From Winogradskyella tangerina (lineage in GTDB: Bacteria; Bacteroidota; Bacteroidia; Flavobacteriales; Flavobacteriaceae): a stretch of DNA of 64,000 bases. Location: NCBI RefSeq assembly GCF_003260205.1, contig NZ_QERF01000005.1, forward strand, positions 62,001 to 126,000. The letters run 5' to 3'. This document shows positions 1 to 10,073 of this stretch, piece after piece (the first letter of the stretch is position 1; each line of letters opens with the position of its first letter). The translations under genes and the position numbers were made by a program. The notes below the pieces were generated by a model, which worked only from the letters and a program-made list of their open reading frames with translations, did no database searches and had not been told where the DNA came from.

Positions 1-156
1 TTGAAATAATCCGATGAGGGTAGATTCATTTTTCATTATGAGATAGTTTCGTTCTAGCTCACCGGCAAAAACCGTGAAGCCCAGATTCTCATAAAAAGCT
101 TTGGAAGCCTTAATATCTTTTACAGCAAGACTGACCGAAAAGGCGCCTAATTTCAT
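1..156 (-). CDS. VOC/glyoxalase-like protein (partial, N-terminal 52 codons)
   Basis: The reverse strand reads from ATG at 156 to the window edge without a stop. It begins [18 protein letters not shown] and continues KAFYENLGF, the first beta-alpha unit of vicinal oxygen chelate (glyoxalase/bleomycin-resistance) proteins. VOC proteins are small metal-binding enzymes or drug-binding proteins; the substrate cannot be told from this fragment. It points the same way as the M16 peptidase gene, about 40 bases away, but nothing links their functions. The rest of the gene lies outside the window. Confidence 0.75.
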   Translation of the reverse strand, partial: MKLGAFSVSLAVKDIKASKAFYENLGFTVFAGELERNYLIMKNESTLIGLFQ

Positions 157-196
157 AATGTATTGATTTTTGTTAGTACCTAAAGGTAAACAAAAA

Positions 197-3016
197 TCAA
201 TTCAGTAAGACTGGTTTTCCAAATCCTAAACCTTCTAATTTATCTAATTGTGTCTCGGCATCACCAACAATAAGATAAATCATTTGATTAGGTCTTATAT
301 ATTTTTCAATAAGGAGTTTCACATCGTCTAAAGTCATACTATTTACGATGGCTTCACGCTGTTTTGCATAATCATCGGCGAGCCCGTTATTACTGATGTT
401 ACTCAGCATATTTAACTTTGCGCCAAGTGTTTCAAAAGCTCTAGCTGTACTTTTAATAGTATAGCCTTTAGTGACCTCTAAATCTTTGTCGTTATAGTTT
501 TTACCGTAATTTTCTAAGATTTCTTTCACTAGGCTCGTCGCTTCATAAGTAACATTGGTTCTAATACCACTACTTATGCTAAACGAACCAGCATAGGCCG
601 AACCACTAAATCCAGATCTAATACCGTAGGTGTATCCTTTACCTTCGCGTAGCTCTTGTGTGAGTTGCGATGCAAACCCACCACCACCTAAGCGATAATT
701 CATAACCGTAGCTGGATAGTAATCATTGTCTGTAGCCTTTGGCGCAGGATATCCAAAACGAATCACCGATTGCTTAGCCCCGGGTACGTCATAAAAATAG
801 ACCGCTGAATTCTCAGGGTATTGAGGTAATGGTAATTCTGGAATGCTAATGTCTTTTGCTTCCCATTGCGTATTTATTTTTTCTAGTGCTGAAAGCACTT
901 GCTCTTCAGAAATAGAACCAACAACGTGCATTTTCGTTAGACTTGGCGATAGATTTTTATTGTAGTAATCTTTGAGGTCTAATATTGAAATACTATTAAC
1001 CGATTCTTCTGTGCCGCTGTTGTTATAGGACAGTATGTTGTTTTCTCCATAAAGTAGTTTAGCAAACTCGTTTGAAGCAATTCTATTTGGATTAGCTTTT
1101 CCACGCTGAATGCCACTTATGGTACTCTGTTTTATAAGTTCGAATTCTTCCTCATCCCATCTTGGTTCTAGCAAAATTTCTGTTACCAAATCCATTGTAG
1201 TATCAAAATGTTTCGAAAGGGTTGTACCAGATATGGTGATATCATAATCTGAAGCATAGGCATAGATACTAGCACCAATACTTTCAATAGCATTTTCTAA
1301 TTCTTCAGGTGTTTTATTTTTCGTCCCCTTGGTCATTAGGTTTGCTAAAAGATTAGAAACGCCTACTTTAGATCTATTCTCAAGTAATAAACCACCAGCG
1401 ATCTGAATTTCAAACTGTACTAGTGGAACTTCGTCATTTTCTATACCGAATAGCTGCATACCAGAATCTAGCTCCTTTTTCCAAACCTCTGGAATATTCA
1501 ATTCTGGGCTATCACCATAAGGAGGTTCTACGCTTCTATCAAAACTGCTAGGTGTTTTTTCATAGGTAGCAGCGATGCTTGGATCGAACGTTTCTTCAGC
1601 ACCATCAACAATTTTTTCCTCAACAACATCTGCTAGTTGTGAGTTATCCAAAACCAAATTCTTTTGTCCCTTCGGAACAAAGCTAGTTGCGATATGATTT
1701 TTGTCTTTTATATAAGTGTTGTATACGCGCATTACATCTTCGGGTGTAACGGCTAGAATATTTTTCACGTCTTGATTGATAAAACCAGGATCGCCAGCAA
1801 AAATTTCGTATTGTGCTAATTGAAAGCCTTTGCCAAGTACGCTAGATAATCCTTGGTAAAAGTCTGTTTCTTGTCCGGCTTTAATTCGAGCCAGATCTTC
1901 TTCAGAAATGCCGTTCAATTCAAAATCTTTAAAACCATCTTGAATTGCCGCTGCCACTGTGTTTAAATCAGTTTGATTAAATCCAGTAACGCTCAAAACT
2001 AATTGCCCGGCGATTTCAGAGGAACTTTGATACATGCTTACGTTGCTGGTAAGTTTTTGGTCTTCGACTAAAACTTTATAAAGCGGAGCTTTTTTTCCTT
2101 GTGCTAAATATTGCGAAAGAACGCTTAATGGATACGAGTCTGGGTGGTATTGATAAACAGATGGCCAAGTCATGGTTAATCTTGGTGCTCTAGCAAAATT
2201 GTCTTCATAAAATAGGCGTTTTGAAGATTTAAGCGTCACAGGCTGTTTTTCCATTTTTGGAATATCTTCACCACGAGGAATTTCATCAAAGTATTTTTTT
2301 ACCCAGGTTTTGGTTTGCTCAACATCGATATCACCAGCTATGGTTAATGTGACGTTGTTAGGCACATACCAACGTCTGAAAAATTCTTTCACATCGTCTA
2401 AAGTGGCGTTTTGTAAATCCTCAAGAGAACCTATTACTTCCCAACTGTAAGGATGGCCTTCCGGATAAAGATTACTATTGATCACATAAGAATTATGTCC
2501 GTAGGGTTGGTTGTCTACGCGCTGGCGTTTTTCGTTTTTAACAACCTGCTTTTCTTTTGCTAAAACCGGCTCAGTAACCGTATTGATAAAGAAACCTAAT
2601 TTATCAGCTTCTGCCCAAATCATTTTTTCCAAGGCATCTTTTGGTACGGTTTGAAAATAGTTGGTTCGATCTCTACTTGTAGAACCATTGGCTCCAGATC
2701 CACCAATACGCGCGCTCATTTGATCTAATCCACCTTTTCCTAAGTTTTCAGATTCTAAAAACAATAAATGCTCAAATAAATGGGCAAATCCTGTTCGACC
2801 TTCTTTTTCTCTAGCTGAACCAACATGTGCTGTTAAAGCGACAGCAACAACAGGATCAGATCTGTCAATATGAAGAATGACTTGCAAGCCATTATCTAGA
2901 GTGAATTTTTCAAAATCGACTTTAAATTCGGGTGCGTCTTCCTTGTCTTTTTCCTGACAAGCTGTTAAGATCACTAAGAATGAAAAACAGGTAATTAAAA
3001 ATCTAAAAGGTTTCAT
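197..3016 (-). CDS. M16 family zinc metallopeptidase, lipoprotein (insulinase/pitrilysin type)
   Basis: A 939-residue exported protease. The N-terminus is a lipoprotein signal with lipobox LTAC (lipidated Cys20) followed by a charged QEKDKED run, so it is probably membrane-anchored. The inverted zinc motif HLFEH lies at residues 79-83, and a downstream Glu-rich helix (KNEKRQR) gives the third ligand, which marks the active N-terminal M16 domain. A second M16 half from about residue 500 lacks HxxEH, as is usual for two-domain M16 proteins in which the C-terminal half is a structural lid. The likely role is degradation of peptides in the periplasm or at the cell surface. It lies just downstream of the M14 peptidase gene on the same strand (24-base gap), so the two are probably co-transcribed. 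Substrate unknown. Confidence 0.93.
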   Translation of the reverse strand: MKPFRFLITCFSFLVILTACQEKDKEDAPEFKVDFEKFTLDNGLQVILHIDRSDPVVAVALTAHVGSAREKEGRTGFAHLFEHLLFLESENLGKGGLDQMSARIGGSGANGSTSRDRTNYFQTVPKDALEKMIWAEADKLGFFINTVTEPVLAKEKQVVKNEKRQRVDNQPYGHNSYVINSNLYPEGHPYSWEVIGSLEDLQNATLDDVKEFFRRWYVPNNVTLTIAGDIDVEQTKTWVKKYFDEIPRGEDIPKMEKQPVTLKSSKRLFYEDNFARAPRLTMTWPSVYQYHPDSYPLSVLSQYLAQGKKAPLYKVLVEDQKLTSNVSMYQSSSEIAGQLVLSVTGFNQTDLNTVAAAIQDGFKDFELNGISEEDLARIKAGQETDFYQGLSSVLGKGFQLAQYEIFAGDPGFINQDVKNILAVTPEDVMRVYNTYIKDKNHIATSFVPKGQKNLVLDNSQLADVVEEKIVDGAEETFDPSIAATYEKTPSSFDRSVEPPYGDSPELNIPEVWKKELDSGMQLFGIENDEVPLVQFEIQIAGGLLLENRSKVGVSNLLANLMTKGTKNKTPEELENAIESIGASIYAYASDYDITISGTTLSKHFDTTMDLVTEILLEPRWDEEEFELIKQSTISGIQRGKANPNRIASNEFAKLLYGENNILSYNNSGTEESVNSISILDLKDYYNKNLSPSLTKMHVVGSISEEQVLSALEKINTQWEAKDISIPELPLPQYPENSAVYFYDVPGAKQSVIRFGYPAPKATDNDYYPATVMNYRLGGGGFASQLTQELREGKGYTYGIRSGFSGSAYAGSFSISSGIRTNVTYEATSLVKEILENYGKNYNDKDLEVTKGYTIKSTARAFETLGAKLNMLSNISNNGLADDYAKQREAIVNSMTLDDVKLLIEKYIRPNQMIYLIVGDAETQLDKLEGLGFGKPVLLN

Positions 3017-3040
3017 AATATTATGTTCTGGTTGATGATG

Positions 3041-5521
3041 TTACAGTTCGTATGCATTATTATTTACAAAGAATATGGAATTTACAAGAAAGAGCTTTCC
3101 GTTTTCCCAGAAGCTTCTAAATAGAGTGTTATCTACAAAGTAGATGAAACTTCCGCTGCCCATGCGTTCTTCTCCAAATACTAACGTATTACTGAGATTG
3201 CTTAGTGCGTTCTTTCCTGCAAAACCAGAAAAGACTTTTGTATTGTCTAAGTGCGCTACATTATATCCACTATTCAAAAGACTGTAAGCAGAACTGCCGA
3301 GTTTCAGCGTAAAATAATGGTCCTTATAACCAAAAGCCATCGGATGTGTATGATCTACTTTAGCTTTAAATATAGCTCCTGTTATAAGGTAGTTTGCATA
3401 TTCTCTTTCACGGTCTGCATAAGGCGTTAAGTTATCATTGCTGCTATTTCCCTCAGAATCTTTATACTTTAAACTGAATCCGTCTTTGCCAGCAAAACTG
3501 CGCAATGCGCCATCGAAAGCGATCACTTTTCCGCCAGCACGCACCCATTCCTTGAGTTTTTTCATATTGTTCTCGTTTAATACACTTCCGTAATAACCAC
3601 TTGGCATAATTAGAACGTTGTATTTACTTAGATTTGTTCGGCCTAAATCATCTGTATTTATGGAGGTTAAAGGATACTTCAACTGTTGCTCAAAAAAGTG
3701 CCAAATAGCACCATAGCTTAAAGATGACGTGCCGTCTCCAGATAGAATTGCTACTTTTTGCTTATTGATTAGTTTAATATCAGGCGAACCGATATCTGGT
3801 GTGCTTTGGGAAAATCCTGAATTTATAGAAGTTAAAACCTGCTCGTGCTTCTTCGCTAGGGTATTTAATTTACCGACAAAATCTTCGATGTGTTTATTAT
3901 CGCCATGCGTAAGGATCAATGAGCCGCGTTCGAAGTCTGAACCGTTAGAACTGAAAGGTTTTTCAGTAAATCTTACTTTAAAATCGTGCTTCAATAAGTC
4001 TCCTAAAAACTGAGCGTCCTCTAATGAATTCCATTTACTCACATATCCGTATGTTTTTTGTAGGGTTTGATTAAAGCTTTGTTCAGTTACTTTACTGCTG
4101 CTTACTCTAGATGTACTTGCAATAGCTTCCAATCCGTATGCATAAGGAATTGACCATGCGGTGATATCGTAGGTTAAAGAATCAGAAAGTTTGGCATTAG
4201 GTTCAAATAAGACCTTCACCATTTTACCTTTTGGTTGATTGGTATGAACCACTAAAGACTTTTTGTCGACACTCATACTGCCTTGCTGACCTGTACGGTA
4301 ATTGTATCCAGAAACTTTAGTGCCACTGGCATTCTCAAATGCAATTTCATGTTTATTCAAAAGTGTTTTAAGGCTGTTGAGATGATCTTGATTTCCCTTC
4401 ACCACATAACTTTTGTATTTTAAGTCTGAATTATCAAAGAACTTAGCAAATTCTGTATTCAGTTCCTTTGCATTTTTTGAAGCCATTTCAACTGTTGAAA
4501 GTCCGGTTACGGTGTGATGTGTAAGGCGTTCAACTAAGGTGAGAACATGTCCTTCATCATTAAGTATGCCTAATCCAGCCATACCATGGCCACCTTGCTC
4601 GTAGGTCATACCAATTGCTCCCATATACGTAGGATAGGTGTCACCATAACTTGGATAAAACAGGTCAAATCGTTCTCGCGTGAAGAATAACCAACCTTCA
4701 GCATCAAAATATTTGGCGTGGTTTTTACCTATCTGCGTTTGAAAATCGCGTTGCCAATCGCTAATAATTTCATGGAATGGTTCTGCGGCTGGCGCAAAAT
4801 AATAAGGTTCATTAATCCCTTGTTCATGAAAATCAACGTGTATATGTGGCATCCATTTATTATAAACTTTTAAGCGCGTTTCGCTTTCAACTTGCGTGGC
4901 CCAAGCCCAGTCTCTATTAAGATCAAACAAATAATGATTTGGACGCCCGCCTGGCCAAGGTTCGCTGTGTTCACTAGCCTGTTGATCGATATCGTAAGGC
5001 TGGCTTGTCGTTTCGTTATACCAATTAACATAGCGATCTCTTCCGTCTGGATTAACACAAGGGTCTATAATTACAACTGTATTTTCTAAGAGGTCTTTGC
5101 GCTCTGTTAACAACTTATAAAGTGTAAGCATTGCTGCCTCGGTACTCGATGCTTCGTTACCGTGAACGTTGTAGCTTAACCAAACTATTGCAACGTCTGT
5201 AGAACTTGGAGTGCCGTCTAGTAATCCGGTATTTTTCAAATTATTTTCGCGAATAGTCTCGAGATTTTTCATGTTGTCTTCACTCGAAACATAAGCTAAA
5301 TACAACGGTCGCCTTTCATAGGTAGCACCATACTGTTCAAGCTTTACTCGATCAGGAACAGCCTCAGAAACCGATTGGAAATAGTCAATAACCTGATGAT
5401 GTCTGCTAAATTGAGTTCCGATATCGTAACCTAAAAACTCGTCGGGCGACTGGATAGTTTGAGAAAATAAAAAGGAATGCGTGGTTAATGCAATAAAGAA
5501 GATAAAAAATAAATTGCGCAT
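3041..5521 (-). CDS. M14 family zinc carboxypeptidase with C-terminal GATase-like domain
   Basis: An 826-residue protein with an N-terminal signal peptide (cleavage near FLFSQ, residue 20). The zinc carboxypeptidase domain shows HGNE (His120, Glu123) as the first two ligands, NPDGR at about 157-161 for substrate carboxylate binding, a His in VDFHEQG as the third ligand, and a downstream TYEQGG. The C-terminal third (NVLIMPSGYYGS, then EWVRAGGKVIAFDG) resembles a class I glutamine-amidotransferase/DJ-1-like fold. Bacteroidota M14 proteins often carry this extension; its role is unknown. It is probably secreted to the periplasm or outside and degrades peptides. It shares the operon with the M16 lipoprotein, which suggests joint peptide scavenging. 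Confidence 0.9.
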   Translation of the reverse strand: MRNLFFIFFIALTTHSFLFSQTIQSPDEFLGYDIGTQFSRHHQVIDYFQSVSEAVPDRVKLEQYGATYERRPLYLAYVSSEDNMKNLETIRENNLKNTGLLDGTPSSTDVAIVWLSYNVHGNEASSTEAAMLTLYKLLTERKDLLENTVVIIDPCVNPDGRDRYVNWYNETTSQPYDIDQQASEHSEPWPGGRPNHYLFDLNRDWAWATQVESETRLKVYNKWMPHIHVDFHEQGINEPYYFAPAAEPFHEIISDWQRDFQTQIGKNHAKYFDAEGWLFFTRERFDLFYPSYGDTYPTYMGAIGMTYEQGGHGMAGLGILNDEGHVLTLVERLTHHTVTGLSTVEMASKNAKELNTEFAKFFDNSDLKYKSYVVKGNQDHLNSLKTLLNKHEIAFENASGTKVSGYNYRTGQQGSMSVDKKSLVVHTNQPKGKMVKVLFEPNAKLSDSLTYDITAWSIPYAYGLEAIASTSRVSSSKVTEQSFNQTLQKTYGYVSKWNSLEDAQFLGDLLKHDFKVRFTEKPFSSNGSDFERGSLILTHGDNKHIEDFVGKLNTLAKKHEQVLTSINSGFSQSTPDIGSPDIKLINKQKVAILSGDGTSSLSYGAIWHFFEQQLKYPLTSINTDDLGRTNLSKYNVLIMPSGYYGSVLNENNMKKLKEWVRAGGKVIAFDGALRSFAGKDGFSLKYKDSEGNSSNDNLTPYADREREYANYLITGAIFKAKVDHTHPMAFGYKDHYFTLKLGSSAYSLLNSGYNVAHLDNTKVFSGFAGKNALSNLSNTLVFGEERMGSGSFIYFVDNTLFRSFWENGKLFLVNSIFFVNNNAYEL

Positions 5522-5660
5522 GAGTGTGTTGGATTTGTTTCAAAGCTAGTAAATATAATTAGTGATTTTTAGAATATGATATTTCGGGATTTGAATTAAC
5601 TAAATATTAGCAGTTAGAATCATCACTTGATGTATATTTACACATTCGTTAAATTTTGAT

Positions 5661-7256
5661 ATGCCAACTGACTGTATTCCCTTTAGAGCTACAAATTATT
5701 TTTCTGATTTTATTTGTGATTATTTAGATGAAAAGCCAGAATTAAAGGGGCTTTACCATCGCTTTCCGACCTTGGAAAATTTTAAGAAGCAGATTGAAGA
5801 AAAGGCATTATCATTTACGGCTGAAGGGCGAAAGATCCTTGTGGAGGCTCTAAAACGTCAGTATACAAATCTTGAAACTTCAGAAGTCACAGCAGCACAT
5901 ATTGAAAGTCTAACCTCAGATAAAACATTCACAATTACCACAGGGCATCAGCTCAATTTATTTACTGGGCCTTTGTATTTTCTTTACAAAATTATATCTG
6001 CAATTAATCTTTCAGAAGAATTAAAACGAGCTTATCCTGAGTACAATTTTGTACCGATTTATTGGATGGCGTCTGAAGATCATGATTTTGAAGAGATCAA
6101 TTATTTTAACTTTAAAGGGAAAAAGATCCGTTGGAATTCTCAACAAAAAGGCGCTGTAGGGCAGTTTAATACGAATGGCCTTCACGATGTGTTTGAGGTG
6201 GTTTCGGCCGAATTTGGTACAGGTAAGTTTGCTGAGCAACTAAAAACTTGGTTCAAAACGGCTTATTTAAATCATGATAATCTAGCAGACGCTACGCGCT
6301 ATTTAGCAAATAAACTTTTTGGTAGCTATGGCTTGGTGATCATCGATGCTGACGATTCTGATCTCAAGCGCCAATTTATTCCTCAAATGGAAAAGGAACT
6401 TTTGGAGCAAACTGCATTTCAGGAAGTATCAAAAACGAATGAAACCTTAGCAGAATTGGGCTTGAAGATTCAGGTGAATCCGCGGGAGATCAATCTGTTT
6501 TATATCGGTGATAATCTTAGAGAACGTATTGTTTTTGAGGCCGATCAATTTAAGGTCTTAGAAACTGATATTTCATGGAATAAAGATGAATTGCAAAAGC
6601 ATTTGAATGATTTTCCTGAGCGTTTCTCTCCTAACGTGATTATGAGACCGTTATATCAGGAGGTGATCTTACCGAATCTTTGTTATATCGGTGGAGGAGG
6701 AGAAATGATCTATTGGTTACAATTGAAATCGAATTTTGAAACCCAAGGAATTCCATTTCCTATGTTGTTACTTCGGAATTCAGCCCTGATCAAAACCAAG
6801 AAACAAGCTGAAAAACAAGGAAAGCTTGAGATTTCGAATGAAGATCTATTTTTAGATCGTAACACATTTATCAACAAAAGGGTACGTAAAATCTCTAATA
6901 TAGACATCGATTTCTCTGAACAAATAAAACATTTAGAGCAACAATTTGAAGATCTTCATAAGTTAGCTGAGATTACGGACAAATCTTTCTTGGGTGCTGT
7001 TAAAGCTCAGGAAGTGAAGCAGCTAAAAGGTATAAAACACCTCGAGAAACGTTTGCTTAAAGCGCAAAAACGAAAATTGAAAGATCAGATTGAGCGATGT
7101 ACAGACCTTCAAGGGCAACTGTTTCCTAATGGAAGTCTTCAAGAAAGAAATACTAATTTCTCAGAATTGTATCTCGAATTTGGCGATGCGCTAATTCCAG
7201 AATTAAAAGAAGTCTTAAAACCACTTAGTGGACAGTTCTCAATTGTAACAATTTAA
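5661..7256 (+). CDS. bshC: Bacillithiol biosynthesis cysteine-adding enzyme BshC
   Basis: A 531-residue cytoplasmic protein of normal BshC length. BshC adds cysteine to glucosaminyl-malate in the last step of bacillithiol synthesis, the low-molecular-weight thiol of Firmicutes and many Bacteroidota. Visible family motifs are TTGHQLNLFTGP at residues 93-104 and WMASEDHDFEEIN at 135-147, followed by a Rossmann-like core and a Lys/Glu-rich coiled coil around residues 400-480 that mediates dimerisation in known structures. bshA and bshB are not nearby. A TATATTTA element just upstream could be the -7 box. The gene ends in a 4-base overlap with the convergent TPR regulator gene. Confidence 0.93.
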   Translation: MPTDCIPFRATNYFSDFICDYLDEKPELKGLYHRFPTLENFKKQIEEKALSFTAEGRKILVEALKRQYTNLETSEVTAAHIESLTSDKTFTITTGHQLNLFTGPLYFLYKIISAINLSEELKRAYPEYNFVPIYWMASEDHDFEEINYFNFKGKKIRWNSQQKGAVGQFNTNGLHDVFEVVSAEFGTGKFAEQLKTWFKTAYLNHDNLADATRYLANKLFGSYGLVIIDADDSDLKRQFIPQMEKELLEQTAFQEVSKTNETLAELGLKIQVNPREINLFYIGDNLRERIVFEADQFKVLETDISWNKDELQKHLNDFPERFSPNVIMRPLYQEVILPNLCYIGGGGEMIYWLQLKSNFETQGIPFPMLLLRNSALIKTKKQAEKQGKLEISNEDLFLDRNTFINKRVRKISNIDIDFSEQIKHLEQQFEDLHKLAEITDKSFLGAVKAQEVKQLKGIKHLEKRLLKAQKRKLKDQIERCTDLQGQLFPNGSLQERNTNFSELYLEFGDALIPELKEVLKPLSGQFSIVTI

Positions 7257-9022
7257 AGGGTTAAAATCAATTCCTGTAAAGAGTCTTCCGTCGATAAATT
7301 CAATTTTTTGCGTAATCGGTATCGTGCTTTTTTTACACCTTCAACAGAAATGTTCAGGATATTCGCTATTTCCTTGCTAGAGAGATTCATTTTTAGAAGC
7401 GACATCAATCGAAGGTCATTATTACTCACCGCAGGATAATTATTCATTACCTTATTATTAAAGCCCGTATGGACGTCTTCAAAATAGGTTTTGAATTGCT
7501 CCCAGTTGTTGTCATTGTTTATATCTAAATTAATGGTGTTAATCACTTTCTGATAATTACTAGAGTTGTTTCCACCATTTTTTAGTTCTTTCAGTTGAGA
7601 TTTTAAATCGAGCAGAACTTCATTTTTATGTGCTAAGTGCAGGGCGTGAGTAGTTAATTCCTTTTCCTTGTAAGCCAAGTCATTGTCTAGTTTTTCGCGC
7701 TCAATTTTATTCCGCTTCATTTTCTGTCTTAAAGCATAAACAATTGCAAAGGCCAAAGCCAATGTACCCAATAATGAAATTATTAAAAACAGTCTTTCGT
7801 TTTCTGCCTTTTGCTTTCGCTCTTCCAATAACTTGATTCTATTTTGTTTAATAATGAGTTCCTTCTCCTTTTTTTCTGTTTGATACTGAACTTCAAGTTC
7901 GTTCATACGTTCAATATTTTCTTTTCCTAAGATCTCATCGTGAAGTTTGTGATAGTCCACATGATATTCATAAGCCTTTTTATAGCGCCCTAATCCGGCG
8001 TAGGCTTTTGATATTTCAAGAAGGTCACCAATCATCTTTTTTCGAGTGCCAGTTTCCTCGGCATTTTTTAATGCATCCTTCATGTAACGAAGTGCTTTTC
8101 GATATTCACCTTTAATATTATAAAGTTCACCAAGATGACGGTAATTAAGTCCAATTAGTGAGGTTTCACCATACTGTTGGCTAATCTCTAATGATTTGAG
8201 GTAATAGTCCTCGGCAAGTGCCAGGCTATCTTGTTGTGCTAAAATCCAACCAACATTATCGTACAATCCGGCAAGGTCATTATTGTAATTCTTCTTTACA
8301 AAATAAGGTTCTATCTGATGAAATAATTCCTTGGCGTCTTCATATTCCTTCTGACCTTTTAGGTTAATGGCCATATTAGTTTTAACGTTCATAATATCAT
8401 CTTCGAGATCGAGTTTCATATAGATAGCCAAAGCCTTATTATAATATTCATTTGAGATTTCAAAGTTTTCAATATCACCTTGAATATTGCCAATGTTCCA
8501 ATAGCTCGCAGCAATGCTTTCTTCGGTGTCTCCAATTTCTTCCTTTAGTTTTAAACTTTTCATATGAACCTCGAGGCACTCGTTATATCTTCCTAAACTT
8601 CGCAAGGAATTCGCCTTATTGTTCATAGCAGCAGATACCTGAGCCTTATCGTTAAGTTCTGTGTATAGTTCAATGACCTTGTCGTATATAGGAAGCGATT
8701 CCTCATATTGGGATGTCATATTATGGTAAACACCAAGATAATTTGTAGTTCGGGCAATGAAGCGTTTATTTTTTAATCGCTTTGCTAATACCACTGTGCT
8801 ATCTAAATAGGGTTTTGAGGCAAGCGGATCTACAAAAAGATATTCAGCCCATAGCATCGCATAGGTAATAATTTGAGTCGTATCGGTTTGTTTGGTGACC
8901 ACATTTAATAAACTGTCGACTTTTTTTTGGTCCTGACCATGACTTTTAAAACTCACCAAGCTGATGAGAAGGAAAAATAGAAGTGGCCAATTGTCCACCT
9001 TCTTATATTTTCTGGTGGACAT
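7253..9022 (-). CDS. TPR-repeat membrane regulator with C-terminal LuxR/GerE-like HTH
   Basis: About 589 residues from the ATG at 9022. An in-frame ATG at 9064 would add 14 residues, but the 9022 start puts a signal-like segment (PLLFFLLISLVSF) right after a basic N-terminus. The order is signal/anchor, a long TPR array (residues about 60-390, units such as AMNNKANSLRSLGRYNECLE), one membrane helix at about 408-432, a coiled coil, and a C-terminal HTH at about 545-589 containing SSKEIANILNISVEGVKKAR. This layout is common in Bacteroidota one-component sensors, with periplasmic TPRs and a cytoplasmic HTH. It is transcribed away from the surface-protein genes at 9.3-19.2 kb and probably controls them (inference). 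Its start region carries an inverted TGTCCACC/GGTGGACA pair. Confidence 0.85.
   Translation of the reverse strand: MSTRKYKKVDNWPLLFFLLISLVSFKSHGQDQKKVDSLLNVVTKQTDTTQIITYAMLWAEYLFVDPLASKPYLDSTVVLAKRLKNKRFIARTTNYLGVYHNMTSQYEESLPIYDKVIELYTELNDKAQVSAAMNNKANSLRSLGRYNECLEVHMKSLKLKEEIGDTEESIAASYWNIGNIQGDIENFEISNEYYNKALAIYMKLDLEDDIMNVKTNMAINLKGQKEYEDAKELFHQIEPYFVKKNYNNDLAGLYDNVGWILAQQDSLALAEDYYLKSLEISQQYGETSLIGLNYRHLGELYNIKGEYRKALRYMKDALKNAEETGTRKKMIGDLLEISKAYAGLGRYKKAYEYHVDYHKLHDEILGKENIERMNELEVQYQTEKKEKELIIKQNRIKLLEERKQKAENERLFLIISLLGTLALAFAIVYALRQKMKRNKIEREKLDNDLAYKEKELTTHALHLAHKNEVLLDLKSQLKELKNGGNNSSNYQKVINTINLDINNDNNWEQFKTYFEDVHTGFNNKVMNNYPAVSNNDLRLMSLLKMNLSSKEIANILNISVEGVKKARYRLRKKLNLSTEDSLQELILTL
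8992..9021. promoter_or_regulatory. Inverted pair TGTCCACC / GGTGGACA at the regulator start
   Basis: TGTCCACC at 8992-8999 and its exact reverse complement GGTGGACA at 9014-9021 are separated by 14 bases, at and just inside the proposed regulator start codon. The same GTGGACA core makes up the 18-bp repeats at 9212 and 9957. It could be an autoregulatory operator. It also lies in coding sequence, so chance is possible. Confidence 0.35.
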
Positions 9023-9211
9023 TTTCAAAAGTGGGACATTATTAGAGGATTTTGAGATACACATGTTTTATCGGTATTAGTTTATCTGAGATATCGTTAT
9101 TCTGGTTTATATTTTAAAGTATTGAAAATCAACATATTAAATTATAAATAATTCGCTATGTCTACTTATAATAAAGATCAACATTAATTTAAAAACACGA
9201 GTTTTTTTGGA

Positions 9212-9229
9212 GTGGACAAAAGGTGGACA
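9212..9229 (+). promoter_or_regulatory. 18-bp repeat GTGGACAAAAGGTGGACA, copy 1 (candidate operator)
   Basis: Two GTGGACA half sites in direct orientation sit in the divergent intergenic region, about 64 bases before the ATG at 9293. An exact copy lies at 9957-9974 upstream of the next gene. Spacing between half-site starts is 11 bases, about one helical turn, as expected for a dimeric DNA-binding protein. Binding by the neighbouring LuxR-type regulator is inferred. Confidence 0.5.
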
Positions 9230-9292
9230 AGGCCTAAATCGCTGAATTTCAACACTTATTTTATCTAATATTGTTTGAACAAAACTGGTTAC

Positions 9293-9940
9293 ATGTCCTA
9301 CAAAAAAATTACTCTAATCATTGTCTTACTCATGAGCTCGACATGTTTTTGTCAGCAACTTTACTTTGAGTTTGGTACAACTATCTCATCATTCGATTAT
9401 GAAAACTCCAATGGTCAACCCCTCGATAATTTGCTTTCAAAATCAAAGACCCATTACGGAATGGGTTACAGGCAAACCATTAATGCCTCTAAAACCTTGT
9501 TTTTAAGCTTAGGTGCCACGTACAATAATTACGGTGCCATTGGAAGTGAAGCTACTGTGGATAATTACTTCGAATGGGACGTGAGTTATTTGGGATTAAA
9601 AGGTGGCTTAGGGATAAAACTATTTGAATTGAGAGATCTCACATTTTTGGCAAATGTATCAGTGGCTTCAGAATTTTTAGTTCGAGGTACGCAAACCATA
9701 AATAACGACGTCTTTAATCTGGTGGGTGAAGAGGAGTTTAACAATAACATTTTGTTTTTCCGTGGTGGATTAGAAATGCAATATCCAGTATCCAGGAGTA
9801 CTGCCATTTTTGTTGGTTACAGCTACGGAAAATCTGTGCTTATAAACAGTGCTGAAAATGCCGAGAAATTGAATTTGAATGCACATCAGTTTGGGTTAGG
9901 ATTTATAATAAATCTACCCAAATGTTACTGTAGTTACTAG
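9293..9940 (+). CDS. Outer-membrane beta-barrel protein
   Basis: About 215 residues from the ATG at 9293; an in-frame TTG at 9275 is less likely because it would lengthen the n-region of a good signal peptide (ITLIIVLLMSSTCFCQQ). The mature part alternates hydrophobic and polar residues with aromatic strand ends (TLFLSLGATYNNYG, MQYPVSRSTAIFVGYSYG) and ends in a Phe/Leu-rich strand, typical of small porin-like barrels. The last residues, PKCYCSY, are unusual for a barrel C-terminus. It is the first gene divergent from the TPR regulator, with an 18-bp repeat both upstream and downstream of it. Ligand unknown. Confidence 0.75.
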   Translation: MSYKKITLIIVLLMSSTCFCQQLYFEFGTTISSFDYENSNGQPLDNLLSKSKTHYGMGYRQTINASKTLFLSLGATYNNYGAIGSEATVDNYFEWDVSYLGLKGGLGIKLFELRDLTFLANVSVASEFLVRGTQTINNDVFNLVGEEEFNNNILFFRGGLEMQYPVSRSTAIFVGYSYGKSVLINSAENAEKLNLNAHQFGLGFIINLPKCYCSY

Positions 9941-9956
9941 TGAACAATTGAAATCA

Positions 9957-9974
9957 GTGGACAAAAGGTGGACA
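9957..9974 (+). promoter_or_regulatory. 18-bp repeat GTGGACAAAAGGTGGACA, copy 2 (candidate operator)
   Basis: An exact copy of the 9212-9229 repeat, in the same orientation, about 100 bases before the ATG at 10074. Two perfect 18-mers in the upstream regions of adjacent genes are unlikely by chance and suggest one transcription factor controls both units. Confidence 0.5.
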
Positions 9975-10020
9975 CTAAAATCAAATTGAAAAATTATAAA
10001 TAAAAATCTATTGATTTTGA

Positions 10021-10041
10021 CTTATTTGAGAATCAAATAAG
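10021..10041. promoter_or_regulatory. Perfect inverted repeat (9-bp arms, 3-base loop) upstream of 10074
   Basis: The arms CTTATTTGA (10021-10029) and TCAAATAAG (10033-10041) flank GAA. A TTTT follows at once. It could be an operator, an mRNA 5' stem, or a weak terminator for the barrel gene. The stem is AT-rich, which argues against a strong terminator. Confidence 0.4.
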
Positions 10042-10073
10042 TTTTGAAAAAGTAAAAATCAACCTCAAAAATT

